Positions 46,635 through 58,373 of a stretch of DNA of 64,000 bases are shown here, in pieces. The position numbers and the translations under genes were made by a program. Origin of the DNA: Punica granatum (taxonomy: Eukaryota; Streptophyta; Magnoliopsida; Myrtales; Lythraceae); contig NC_045131.1 of the NCBI RefSeq assembly GCF_007655135.1, positions 12,694,001 to 12,758,000 on the forward strand. Direction: 5' to 3'. Each line of letters begins with the position of its first letter. Position 1 is the first letter of the stretch. The notes under the pieces were generated by a model. It did not search any database. It was given only the letters and a program-made list of their open reading frames with translations, and had not been told where the DNA came from.

Positions 46635-49020
46635 GCTTAAAACTTAAGTTTCTTTTATGTTTTTTCGATTCACTAAAAAAATTATACTTTTTCGGTGAAA
46701 TTCCTAATTATACTTTGTAATTTTTTACAATATTTGATCCTTTCAAAGAAAACAAACTGTGAATTAGAATTATGAGAAATATTACTCTCGTAATTCAGAA
46801 AAATCGAGTGTTAAAGATTATTTACTCTCCAATAAGTAATTAAAATAATTTTTTCGGTTACAAAAGAGGTTTAAAAGAGAAATTCTAAATAACTGATAAA
46901 ATGATATGGGTAATATCATTAGAAATGAAACCTACGATAACTACGTTAACAGACGATGGCGTGCGTCACTAGGCTGCACTCTTTATTGATAATAATTAAA
47001 TTAATTTGACTACAATTTCATAAGAAAATATTTTAACACAAATACTAAAATATATTCATTATTTTCCCTTTTCGCATACTCTCCAACTTGTACGTGTGAC
47101 CATCAATCAAACGATGGCACCTCCCTTCCTCCGCCCGCTTGCGCGCTCTCTCTCTCTCTCTCACGCACACACACCCCCATTACCCTCCCTCTCCCTGAGG
47201 TTCACAATTTGCCCCTAAATGTGTTGTCTTCTTCCTTCCCTTCTATATACTTTGTGGCCTTTGCAAACTAGTCCATTCAGTATCGAAAAAATTGTATTGG
47301 CATGGCAAGTATGGCAATCTGCCGATTATAATTTAGGCCACCAGTTCAATATCTCTGTCGGCAAAACCGACCTCCCCATTCATGCGAAAAAGCAATTGGA
47401 AGTAAAAAGTGACATGTGTTAGATATGGATTATATTTTTTTTTTCATAAATCATGATATTCACCGTACAGAATATGGAATCCATTTGGTATGAGATCAAA
47501 AGAGAAATGCGGGTATCGGTAAAAGTAATTATTAAAATAATAGTGAATAGTGAATATTATCTATAGTAGTGCCAACTTGGTTATAATCGCTATTAAACTA
47601 AATTCAAAGAAAGGTCGATATTGTGAAATTTATAGCCTTTTCGAGCTAATTTGGCAAGAAAAGGAATAAGTGCTAGAGGAGGGTGAGACACAACAAAAAG
47701 TCACTTTAATTTGATATTAAATTCAAAATGAAGTGGAGGCTTTGCAACATGATTAGGGACTAAAAAGTCTATATTCCAAAGAGATATAATTACTAATAGC
47801 CAAAAACGTCTTGTTGTCCTCCTTCCATATATATTAAAATACTTATTGGTACTTGAATTTCAATTCAATGCAGGAATTAAAATTTTAACACTTAAATTAG
47901 AATTAATTCATTTGATAATCAAAATTAAAGTGGACTTAACAAGATAAGTAAAACAAAAAACAGCAGTCGATGATTCAGTCACCAAAACTCCACTTTTTTT
48001 TACTTTATTTTTTTGGTTTAATCTGTCAGCCAGTGAAAAATGTATGTATACTTGTATCGTTACCACTTATTTGATCTATTTAAAAAGAGGTCATATCTGC
48101 TCATAGACACTAGAGGGGGGAGGCAGAGAGTGGCTAAGGTGATGTGATAACTCTACACGGGTCATCACTGCCTAGGTAAGATTGGAGTCTCTGTTAGTCG
48201 ACATAGAGCTATCACTACTAGAAGTCGTCCCCCTCTCTCTTTCGTCGATAGAAAGGGAGGGAACTGAGTTATGGGAATTCCATCGCAAGGTATCACCACT
48301 ACTAAAGAGGTCACTAGCTATATCTACATCTTGTTTGAATTGAAGGTTAAGGAGGGTTATGAATGAATGAATTATGAAGAGATTATAATAATCAATATTT
48401 GACTTTTAAAATTTTTAAGAGGAAGGGTTGTGGAGGGGTAACTAATCCCACCATAATCCTTCATAATCTTTATATTTTAACCCCACTAATTTAGGGTATT
48501 ATGGAGAAATAAGAATATTAATATTGAGATAACATTATAAAAAAATAACCAATGGTCAAGATCTTTTCCAAATTCTCATACTATCACACTCTTTAAAGAA
48601 TGTATCCAAACATAAATTATGAAGAATTAAAGAATTCTTCCCTAATTTACCCCATCTCATCCTTCCATAACTCGCCACACCCTACCCCTACATAACCTTT
48701 CGTAAGATATTATCCAAATAAAGGGCTAAGGTCCTTGATCTTGCAAGATCCAGTGGCCGTGGCAGGCGACCAAGCCCCTTTCAATTCAAACCATCCCGTC
48801 TCAAGTGTTTGAGCTCTCTGTTCTTTTTTAGAAAAAAAAATAATAAATTATTTTTTATGTTTTGAAATTCTAAAAGTTGTGTAATAATAATAATAATAAC
48901 ACATCAAAAGTAGGAAAAAAAAAGTTTTGAGGCAAAATAAAAATATAATAACAATATGATGGAGGTGTGGGACAAATCATTGTTGGGTCGGTTTAGAGCC
49001 CATGATTGTCATAGGGCCGG
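46635..49020. other. AT-rich DNA with a (TC)n/(CA)n tract
   Basis: A CT-rich microsatellite sits at 47140-47175. A GC-richer repeat-like block at 48060-48310 has no coding potential I can identify. The segment near 48830-48960 is a diverged copy of 49450-49590 (shared AAAAGTAGGAAAA and adjacent text). No gene is recognised. Confidence 0.4.
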
Positions 49021-49226
49021 TATTGAAAGTTTAATCCCACATTGAAAATATGACGCCACGACCATCTGGTTCATCGGTACTACCAAAAAGTTTCATGCTT
49101 ACGTTAGGAAATTCACAAATTTATATAGGACTTGAGCCTGTAATCTATTAATTTAAATTTTTTGTTGCGGATGACCTCAAGTCCGTGTAACCCAGTGGAT
49201 GTTTTCCTAACAAGTGGTATCAGAGC
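49021..49226 (+). mobile_element. LTR end with tRNA-Met primer binding site
   Basis: TATTGAAAGTTTAATCCCAC starts a short LTR-like stretch that ends TTTTCCTAACA at 49212. Two bases later is TGGTATCAGAGC (49215-49226), the exact plant initiator-Met tRNA primer binding site. The LTR start has lost the usual TG. No gag-pol follows, so this is the 5' remnant of an LTR retrotransposon. Confidence 0.7.
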
Positions 49227-50963
49227 GAGATGGTTACTTGCAAATGGGCTCAAATCCATATAAACTCGGTGGAATTTTTTCCTAAAACAATCGAGATAAA
49301 TTTTTCAACACTTACATTTCTCCTCTTACTAAACAAAGATTCACTTAATTATTATTTCATTAAACACTTTAAAAATTTTGTGCTTAATTTTAAGTCTAAT
49401 AAAAATCATCTGACATCGCTGCACAATCGAGGTCATCCTCTCCTCTCAAATATTTGAGTTCTTTGATCATTTTTTATTTAAAAATATATATCTTTTATAT
49501 TTTAAAGTTCAACAAATTATATAATAAGAATAATCGATGGGCCAAAAGTAGGAAAAGAAAAGTCTAGTGACACAAAGTAAATTTAATGTCAAAACAATCT
49601 AAAATTTTCGGCACTTGTACTGCTTCCTCTCACTAAACAAAGATTCATTTAATCATTTAATTAATCACTTATTTTGTCATTTGACACTTAAAATTTCAAC
49701 ACTCAATCTTAATTAAAGCCTGATAATACCTTCTTAATCTCGTTATTACTGAAAAGACCATTGTTTCCTGAACTTGACCGTGTGAACTGTAAGTAGTTAA
49801 AAGATGTTGATAGCCATATAGGGTAAAATCAAAGTCTTGCTCATAACCTGATTGTGCTAAATTATTTCACGTTTTAAAATTCTTTATTGTGAATAAGTAA
49901 GTCATCAAATCATATTTGAAATTATAAGGGAAAATTACAAAAATCCCCTTGTGGTTTGAGTTCGAGGTAAATTGGATCCTGTGATTTTTCGAGGGACAAC
50001 TAACACCCTGTAATTTGCTTTGTGAGACATAATGGACCTCGCCGTAAGTTTTTTCATCACTTTTGGTCATCAAACATTTTTTTGCAATTATTACCCTCAA
50101 ACTTTCAACTTTTTTCAATTTTTTTCTAAAATTTGGAAAAAAAAAGAGGGGGAAGGAGCTTGGGCATCCGATCGGTGAACCCGACCCCACCACCGAGGTC
50201 GCTTGTACCCACAGAGGATTTGCTCTATTGTCGACATATCTTCTGAACATCGGCATTAGATGGCTGAGTTCTATGTGGAATATGGCTTGATAACCCTCCC
50301 CTAGTTTAGCTAGGGTCCATGTGTGACGGTAGAGAGTTCTGATTGGAACATCGATTGCTGCTACATTGTATTTGTGCCTTTATGTTTGATGTTTTCTTTC
50401 ACGTTAATATTATTTATGTGTAGTATGTCTAGGAGAATCCGATTTTTTCTGATCTTATAATTTTGATTTCTTGAACTTTTTGTCATGTATTCATCACATT
50501 TAACCACTTCATGTTATGAATGAATTTTCGAGATTCACGAGAAAAAAATAGTTAGTAAACAACACAAAAAATAGTTACCAAAAAGTTTTTTTTTCTATGG
50601 CTGAAATGATATAAATATGTAAGAAACTTATTGAACTCTATCTGATTACATATACGCATATATATACACATATATATCGGAAATGATATAAATATATATT
50701 GCCTAATTCAAGGGGTCACTCACTTTTAAAATAGCCCCCACCTTCTTTGGATTCTACAGGACCCTCCGAGTACAAGATATCATTGCATTCGCCCTTAAAC
50801 TCCAAAAATGTGCTAAAAAAAAAGCTTTGCGGCTTTTCTGGTCAGCCGTATATATAAATTCATCCATATATATAAGGGGCTATTCTTAGGGTATTCATTC
50901 TTTGACTAGACTATCAACCATCTTGTGACTGAAAAAGAGAAAAAGGGATCTACTCCTACACAA
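49227..50963. other. AT-rich DNA, no gene
   Basis: At 49928-50060 the text GGGAAAATTACAAAAATCCCC looks like the terminus of a Mutator-type element, but I found no inverted partner. A short GC-rich patch at 50140-50220 resembles the other dispersed GC blocks. Nothing else is recognised. Confidence 0.4.
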
Positions 50964-53900
50964 CGCATAAATGATTTTGATTGTGAGGGGCATCGCAGGC
51001 CCCCTACCATCCTCTCTCCTGGTGTTTGTCCCTTTTTTTTTCTAATTAAAAAATCCCTTTTTTAATATAGAAAAATAATGTATTTTGCCAAAAAATTAAT
51101 CTTTAAGATTAAAGCCAACACTACTGAAAGAAGTAATCTAGTCTTGAAATGCTACTAGATTCAATTCTAAGTTGGCCGTTCGGATATGTATTAGGATTAG
51201 GATTTCGAAATTCTTATCCAGTGTTTGGTGTCGATTGGATAGGGATAAGGATTAGGATAAGGTGAGATATAATTATTAAGAGACTAATCTCATGTAGGGG
51301 GTGGGATAAGGGTGGATTAGGATTAATATCTATGACAAAAAATAAAAATGCTCCTACCCTAGCATTTAATTTTCCAAAATTGCCACGATAATTTATTTAT
51401 TTATTTAGGGTTAGGGTTTGAGGCTGTAAGATCGATCATAAGATAGGTCATGGACCACCCTAATTAGGAGGGTGGCCACTGATGGGACTCCCATGCACTA
51501 TCCGAAATTGAGATTAAAATCGATTCCATTTTGAAGGGATGTTGGCATGGCTCGATGGCAAGCGCCATATCAATCAAGAGCGCTGTCAACCCCATTAATG
51601 ATTTTGATTTGGAGGGGCATCGCCGGCCCCCTACCATCCTCTCTCTTGGTGTTTGTCCTTTTTTTTTCTAATTCAAAACTCCCATTTTAATATAGAAAAA
51701 TAATGTATTTTACCAAAAAAATAATCTTTAAGATTAAAGCCAACACTATTGAGAGAAGTAATCTAGTCTTGAGATGCTACTAGATTCAATTCTAAGGTCA
51801 TCTTTGACCGGCGGATATGGATTGGGATTAGGATATCGAAATTCTTATCCAGTGTTTGGTGTTGATTGGATAGGGATAAGAATTTGGGATAAGATGAGAT
51901 ATAATTATTAAGAGACTAATCTCATGTAGGGGGTGGGATAAGGGTGGATTAGGATTAATATCTATGACAAAAGATAAAAATGCTCCTACCTAGCATTTAA
52001 TTTTCCAAAATTGCCACAATATTTTTTTTTAAGGGTTTGAGCCGTAAGATCGTAAGATAAGTCGTGGACCACCTTAATTGGGGGGATGGCCACTGATGGG
52101 ACTCCAATGCATCGTCCGAAATTGAGATTAAAATCGACCCTATTTTGAAGGGTTTTAGCCATAAGATCGTAAGATAAGTCGTGGACCACCTTAATTAGGG
52201 GGATGGCCACTGATGGGACTCCAATGCATCGTCCGAAATTGAGATTAAAATTGATCCTATCTTGAAAGGATGGCGGCATGGCCCGATGGCAAGCGCCATC
52301 TCAATCAAGAGCGCTGCCAACCCCGTTAATGATTTTGATTAGGAAGGGCATTGCCGGCCTCCCATTATCCTCTTTCCTGGTGTTTTCCTTCTTCTTTTTT
52401 TTCTACTTCGAAATTCCTTTTTTAAAATTAAAAAAATATATTTTGCCAAAATTTTAATCTTTAAAATTAAAGCCAACGCTACTGAGAGAGGTAATCTAGT
52501 CTTCAAATGCTACTAGATTCAATTCTAAGGTCATGTTTGACGGTTAGGATATGGATTAGGATTAGGATTTCGAAATTCTTATCCAGTGTTTGGTGTTAAT
52601 TGGATAGGGATAAGGATTGGGATAAGATGATATATAATTATTAAGAGACTAATCTCAAGTAAGGGGTGAGATAAGGGTGGATTAGGATTAATATCTATGG
52701 CAAAAGATAAAAATGCTCCTACCCTAGCATTTAATTTTCCAAAATTACCACGAGAATTTTTGTTTTTTTAGGGTTTGAGGCCATAAGATTGTAAGATAGG
52801 TCGTGGACTACCCTAATTAGGGGGACTGCCACTGATGGGACTCCCATGCACCGTCCGAAATTGAGATTAAAACCGATCCCATTTTGAAGGGATGACGGCA
52901 TGGCACGATGGCAACCGCCATCTCAATCAAGAGCGTTGCCAACCCCATTAATGATTTTGATTGGGAGGGGCATCGCCGGCCCCCCACCATCCTTTCTCCT
53001 GGTGTTTGTCCTTTTTTTTTCTAATACAAAACTCCCTTTTTTAATATAGAAATATAATGTATTTTGCCAAAAATTTAATCTTTAATATTATTGCCAACGC
53101 TACTGAGAGAAGTAATTTAGTCTTGAGATGCTACTAGATTCAATTCTAAGGCCACGTTTGACTGTCGGGATATGCATTGGGATTAGGATTTCAAAATTCT
53201 TATCCATTGTTTGGTGTCGATTGGATAGGGATAAGGTGAGATATAATTATTAAGAGACTAATCTCATGTAGGGGGTGGGATAAAGGTCGATTAGGATTAA
53301 TATCTATGATAAAAGATAAAACTGCTCTTACCCTAGCATTTAATTTTCCAAAACTGCTACAAGATTTTTATTTTTTTTTGGGTTTGAGGCTGTAAGATCG
53401 TAAGATAGGTCGCGGACCACGCTAATTAAGGGGATGGCTACTGATGGGACTCTCATGCACCGTCCAAAATTGAGATTAAAACCGATCCCATTTCGAAGGG
53501 ATGACTGCATGACCCAATGGCAAGCGCCTTCTCAATCAAGAGCGCCGCCAACCCCATTAATGATTTTGACTAGGAAGGGGGTCGCCAACCCCCAACCATC
53601 ATCTCTCCTGGTGTTTGTCCTTTTTTTTTTTCCTAATTCAAAACTCCCTTTTTTAATATAGAAAAATAATGTATTTTGCCAAAAAGTTCATCTTTAAGAT
53701 TATTGCCAACACTATTGAGAGGAGTAATCTAGTCTTGAGATGCTACTAGATTCAATTCTACTGCCATGTTTGACCGTCGAGATATGGATTGGGATTAGGA
53801 TTTCGAAATTCTTATCCAGTGTTTGGTGTCAATTGGATAGGGATAAGAATTGGGAAAGGTGAGATATAATTATTACAAGGCCAATGTCATGTAAGGGGTG

Positions 53901-54640
53901 GGGGATAAGGGTGGATTAGTATTAATATCTATGACAAAAGATAAAAATGCTCCTGCCCTAGCATTTAATTTTCCAAGATTGCTACGATAATTTTTTTTTT
54001 AAAGGGTTTGAGGCCTTAAGATCGTAAGATAGGTCGTGGACCACCCTAATTAGGGGGATGGCCACTAATGGGACTCCCATGCACCGTCCGAAATTGAGAT
54101 TAAAATCGATCCCATTTTGAAGGGATTGCAGCATGGCCCAATGGCAACCGCTATCTCAATCAAGAGCACTGCCAATCCCATTAATGATTTTGATTGGGAG
54201 GGGCATCGCCGGCCCCCCACCATCCTCTCACATGGTATTTGTCCTTTTTTTTCCTAATTCAAAACTCACTTTTTTAATATAAAAATAATGTATTTTGCCA
54301 AAAATTTAATCTTTAATATTAAAGTCAACGCAACTGAGAGAAGTAATCCAGTCTTGAGATGCCGCTAGATTCAACTCTAAGGCCATGTTTGATCGTCAAG
54401 ATATGGATTGGCATTAGGATTTGGAAATTCTTATCTAGTGTTTGGTGTTGATTAGATAGGGATAGGTGAGATATAATTATTAAGAGACTAATATCATGTA
54501 GGGGGTAGGATAAGGGTGGTTTAAGATTAATATCTATGACAAAAAGTAAAAATGCTCCAACCCTAGCATGTAATTTTCCAAAAATTGCCACGAGAATTTT
54601 TTGTTTTTTAGCGTTTGAGGCCGTAAGATCGGGAGGGGCA
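50964..54640 (+). repeat. tandem array of about 620-bp units, roughly 6 copies
   Basis: The landmark AATGATTTTGATT recurs at 50970, 51597, 52328, 52950, 53559 (as TTGACT) and 54183, giving periods of 627, 731, 622, 609 and 624 bases. Each unit also holds CTTATCCAGTGTTTGGTGT, GATATAATTATTAAGAGACT, AAAAATGCTCCTACC, TTGAGATTAAAA and CATCGCCGGCC. The 731-base unit has an extra internal duplication of about 115 bases (near 52026-52260). The last unit breaks off near 54634 into unrelated GC-rich DNA. Units differ by scattered substitutions. No coding frame is conserved across units. Confidence 0.93.
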
Positions 54641-54960
54641 ACAGTGGCCCAGCACCAGCCACCACATCCCTGGGCAAGGTCGTCAGCTATCTCGAAGGTC
54701 ATCGATGACCTCGCTCGGGCATTGGTGTTCAGCGTAGGGTCACCACTACTCGGAATTTAAAAAAAAAAAAGGAGAGAGAGTGAGAGAGATCAGGGTTGAG
54801 GTGGCTCGACGCCGACCACCACCGCTCCAATCGAGGTTGTCGATGCCTCTCTCTCTTTCTCTTGCTTTTACTTTCTTTTTAAATTACAAGCAGTTGGCCA
54901 CCCCCTTCCCTCTCAAGCTCTGTTGCGATTTGGTTCCTTTTTCAAATTTTCAAATTTTTT
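54640..54960. repeat. GC-rich dispersed block
   Basis: It interrupts the last tandem unit and shows inverted pieces around ATCGATGACC (GGTCATCGATGACC), poly-A, then GAGAGAGAG and CTCTCTCTCTTTCTC tracts. It resembles the block at 33590-33950 in structure. Confidence 0.5.
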
Positions 54961-55514
54961 ATTTAAAAATATTAACTAAACTATTGGGCATATTTTGAAC
55001 AAAAGAAAAAACTATTGGACATGTAAGTAACTTTTCCTTTTTAACCCAATCCCAAATTACACCAAAAACTAGATTTGGATATTCAATATCCATGAGATTT
55101 AATATTCCATGTCATCCCATCCCTATCATTATCTTTAACCGGACAATCAAACGTAATCTAAGGGAATAAACTTCCAATTTCCTAATATTTCTTCATTTCT
55201 ATTCTTTACATTAAATTTATAAGCTTCCTTTATTGCTTTAGAAAAAGAAAATTATTTAATATGTATCGTAAAATACGAGAAATATATCACTAGACTATAC
55301 TTCATTTTTAAATACCTGTTTAAATTTCTTTCTTCAGCATCATGAGTGGACCCAATATATTATTATGATTTATTTTCTTTCTTATCTTTTTATCCCTCGT
55401 TTCTAGAATTCCAGGTCGAAGTTCAGTTTAAGCTGGAATGGAAGTGGCAGGTCGCTATCGAGGCATGCCCAATTACAGATGCTGACCCTAGTGGAAGACC
55501 TGCAAATTCCGTAC

Positions 55515-55547
<33 letters not shown>

Positions 55548-55909
55548 TTTGTTTAATTAGTAAAAGAAAGCGCATTAAGTCAAGAAATTAATTAAATATA
55601 GGAATGATCCTTAGCTAAGTACATTGATTATGGAGAAGACGAGGGAAGTTGGGAATTCTCCTTGGCCATCCACAGACAAAGAGTTCTCTGCCCATCATTG
55701 TCCATCAAAAGTGTTAGGTTAAAGCTTTTGAGGAAATTCATCTTCGCCGAATTTATACATTCTATTACATTGTACGTAAAGCAGAGTAGTTCATCTGCTA
55801 ACTACTCTGCTTTACCAGCTAGTCGCATGCTTGCTGCATCATTTATTCTCCTTTTCTTTTCTTCCTCCTCCTCTATTTTTCAAAACTGTCCATATCACAT
55901 TATATTTAA
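54961..55909. other. AT-rich DNA with (TG)n microsatellite
   Basis: 55060-55158 looks, in reverse, like the left end of the tandem units (GATTACGTTTGATTGTCC) and is followed by TAA. A (TA)n(TG)n tract lies at 55517-55548. A short inverted repeat AGCAGAGTAGTT / AACTACTCTGCT sits at 55780-55812. No gene is recognised. Confidence 0.45.
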
Positions 55910-56338
55910 GGATAAATTGCATTGGTGGTCCAAAAAATTTTATAAATATTTCAATATGGTACAATTTTTTTTTTGCTACTTGATGGTATAAAATATTTCA
56001 AAGTTGTTTCAGTATAGTACAAACCGTCATCTCGCCATTGACGCTGTCAAGCCGTCCTTTACAAGACTGCAAATTTTGCATCATTATGTAACTTTACGTA
56101 AAACATTTTGTACTATTAAGTTACAACTTCAAAACATTTTTGCACCATCATGTAATATCCCATAAAAATCGATTTTGCATCATCAGCGTCGGCTTGACGG
56201 CGTCAATGGCGAGATGACGGTTTGTACTATATTGAAACAATTTTAAAACAATTTGTATTATTAAGTAGCAAAAAAAAACTTTTTGTACCATATTGAAACA
56301 TTTAGAAAACTTTTTGGACCACCAGTGTAATTTACCCC
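55910..56338. mobile_element. 429-bp Mutator-type MITE
   Basis: The ends GGATAAATTGCATTGGTGGT and, reversed, GGGGTAAATTACACTGGTGG are inverted repeats that extend about 150 bases inward (including CCGTCATCTCGCCATTGACG paired with CGTCAATGGCGAGATGACGG). Near-matching 8-base flanks, ATATTTAA (55902-55909) and ACATTTAA (56339-56346), look like a target duplication with one mismatch. It has no coding capacity. Confidence 0.8.
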
Positions 56339-57829
56339 ACATTTAATTAATTACAACTACAAAAATAATTTGGTAATTTTATCGGATAATTACCATCTCA
56401 CTTACCCCTTTTACTCCCATTTTTCTCCTTTTCCTCCTCAACTCTATATTATTCTCTCATTGTGTAGGAAAGGTTTTAAGTTTCAAACCTCCCTCCTTTT
56501 TTTCCCTGTTTTATTATGTGTTATTCATTTTAACTTTTTAACAAATTTCAAAATGACATGTCGAAATTGCATATCTAAAAAAATGTCAAAATAAAAAGGG
56601 CGTACTGCAACAGTGCACGCTCTTATCTAAGCGGTTCCAAGTTCAATACTTGGTGAGACAACCCGTTTTAATGGATATTATGATTTCTATTTTATCATAC
56701 TAGATTTATAAGCATCCCTTGTGACTGAAAAAAATAATATTAAAGTATTTATTATATTATTATCCGTCCGTAGCATGGGCATCTCTCTACTTATTACTGT
56801 ATTGAAGAAGGATGCAATGGTGTAACATTCACTTTCCCTAAATACCTCTAGTAAATAATTCTGATTAATAATAGTATTAATAACTATTAAAATAGAGTTA
56901 CAATTATAAATATACATAATTAGTACTTTAAGTTTATTTTCTCTCCACCATTTTCCCACTCTTCTCTCTTCCCCTTCCCCAACCTTCCCCACTCTCTCCT
57001 GGGTTGACGGTACATATCATAATAATTTTTAAACAAATGTATTAATTAATTAATTTGCAAAATATTGGCATTAGTTGATATCTATATTTATTCAATACAA
57101 TATTTCAATTTACTTATATTATTAATTTAATTTTTATATTAGCAATGCCACGTCATGTAAATCCTAGCAAGCATCCTGCGGGTAGCGCGGATTTGTATCT
57201 AGTTTATTTACATGTAAAGTGCGAATCCTTCTTAGAAAAAAAAAAAAAATTGATTCTCAATCTTTAGCATTTTTGAAATCTTCGGCCTGAATCTTATTTT
57301 TTTGTCATTCTCATCCCCAACCTTTTTTCATTTTCGTCACTTTGATAAAAAGTCACATTTTCTGTTAAAAAAAGACTGACATGACCATTTTTAATGAAAA
57401 ATTCTTTTTTGAAAATTGAAGATTAAATCAAACAATATAAAAAAATTAAAACGAGGTTAATGGAAGAGAGAGGGTTGGGGGCATCCCCACTGGCCACCAC
57501 CTCCCGACGAGGGTCATCGGCAGGGTCGGACTGACGCCCCCCACGCCCCGACTTCCCCCAATTTGAACAGAGTCATGGCGGGGGCTGAGATATATATCCC
57601 CACTGGACGTCTAACATTATTGGGTTGGGCTGTGGATATATAATAGACATATATACCCAAGGTGGACTGCATAGTGGACGGGGCTGAGATTGGGCTTCGC
57701 CTCCTAAATAGACTCATATATTGCATTATGGGCTACTAATCAAATTGATCATTTATTCGTACATTCCATCCTAATCCTAATTATATAAATAAAAAAAAGA
57801 AAAAAAAATCAATGGTTATTTACCGACTT
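56339..57829. other. AT-rich DNA, possible Helitron end and GC-rich patch
   Basis: CCTGCGGGTAGCGCGGATTT followed by GTATCTAGT (57175-57203) is laid out like a Helitron 3' terminus (hairpin, CTAG, T). A plausible but unproven 5' end is ATCTATATTT near 57080. A GC-rich patch at 57470-57560 resembles 54640-54850. tRNA-promoter-like text (GGTTCCAAGTTCAATACTT) is at 56631-56649. No gene is recognised. Confidence 0.4.
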
Positions 57830-57985
57830 TTTTTTTATTCCGACTAATCTAGTTCAAATCAGGTTGGTCTAGTAGTGAGCAAAATTCTCATAGTATGAAT
57901 TTTCTCCTTTCACAATACTCAAACCCAAAACTTTATTTAAGAAAAATAACTGTCGAATCGTTTGAACCGATTCATAATATTTACT
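57830..57985 (-). mobile_element. SINE-like repeat, copy 3
   Basis: On the minus strand it reads GAATCGGTTCAAACGATTCG, TTAAATAAAGTTTTGGGTTT, GAGTATTGTGAAAGG, AGAAAATTCATACTATGAGA and AACTAGATTAGTCGGA, colinear with the copies at 33232-33395 and 39690-39865 but more diverged. Confidence 0.6.
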
Positions 57986-58373
57986 GGCATATTTTTATTT
58001 TTTATGCTTAATTAAATGTGTAGCCCCGAAACTGTTGATTCTTTCATGTTAATGATAAGTATTAAAAATTACATTGACAAAGAAAGGTGGTTCACGCAAC
58101 CAAACCAACACAAATTGAAAGCATTTGTGGATAGGTCAAGCCGACGCTTCAAGAAGATTAGTCTAAGCCAATAGGTAGAGGACACCCATGATTTCACTAA
58201 AAAACTAATTTATTCTTTAGCGTTTATTTAACAGGGGAAGTAAAGTTTAGTGGCGAATTGCGTAAAAACAAAAACTTGAGGGACCGGGTTAGAAGAGAGA
58301 GAGAGATAGGGATTAACGCTTCTGATCCGAGAAAACAGTTTACCGTTACGCACGCTAAGCTCAAACCTTAACA

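Noticed and set aside
51986..52279. 97-codon minus-strand frame with an internal protein repeat
   Set aside because: The protein repeat comes from the 115-bp DNA duplication in the tandem array and the frame is not open in the other units.
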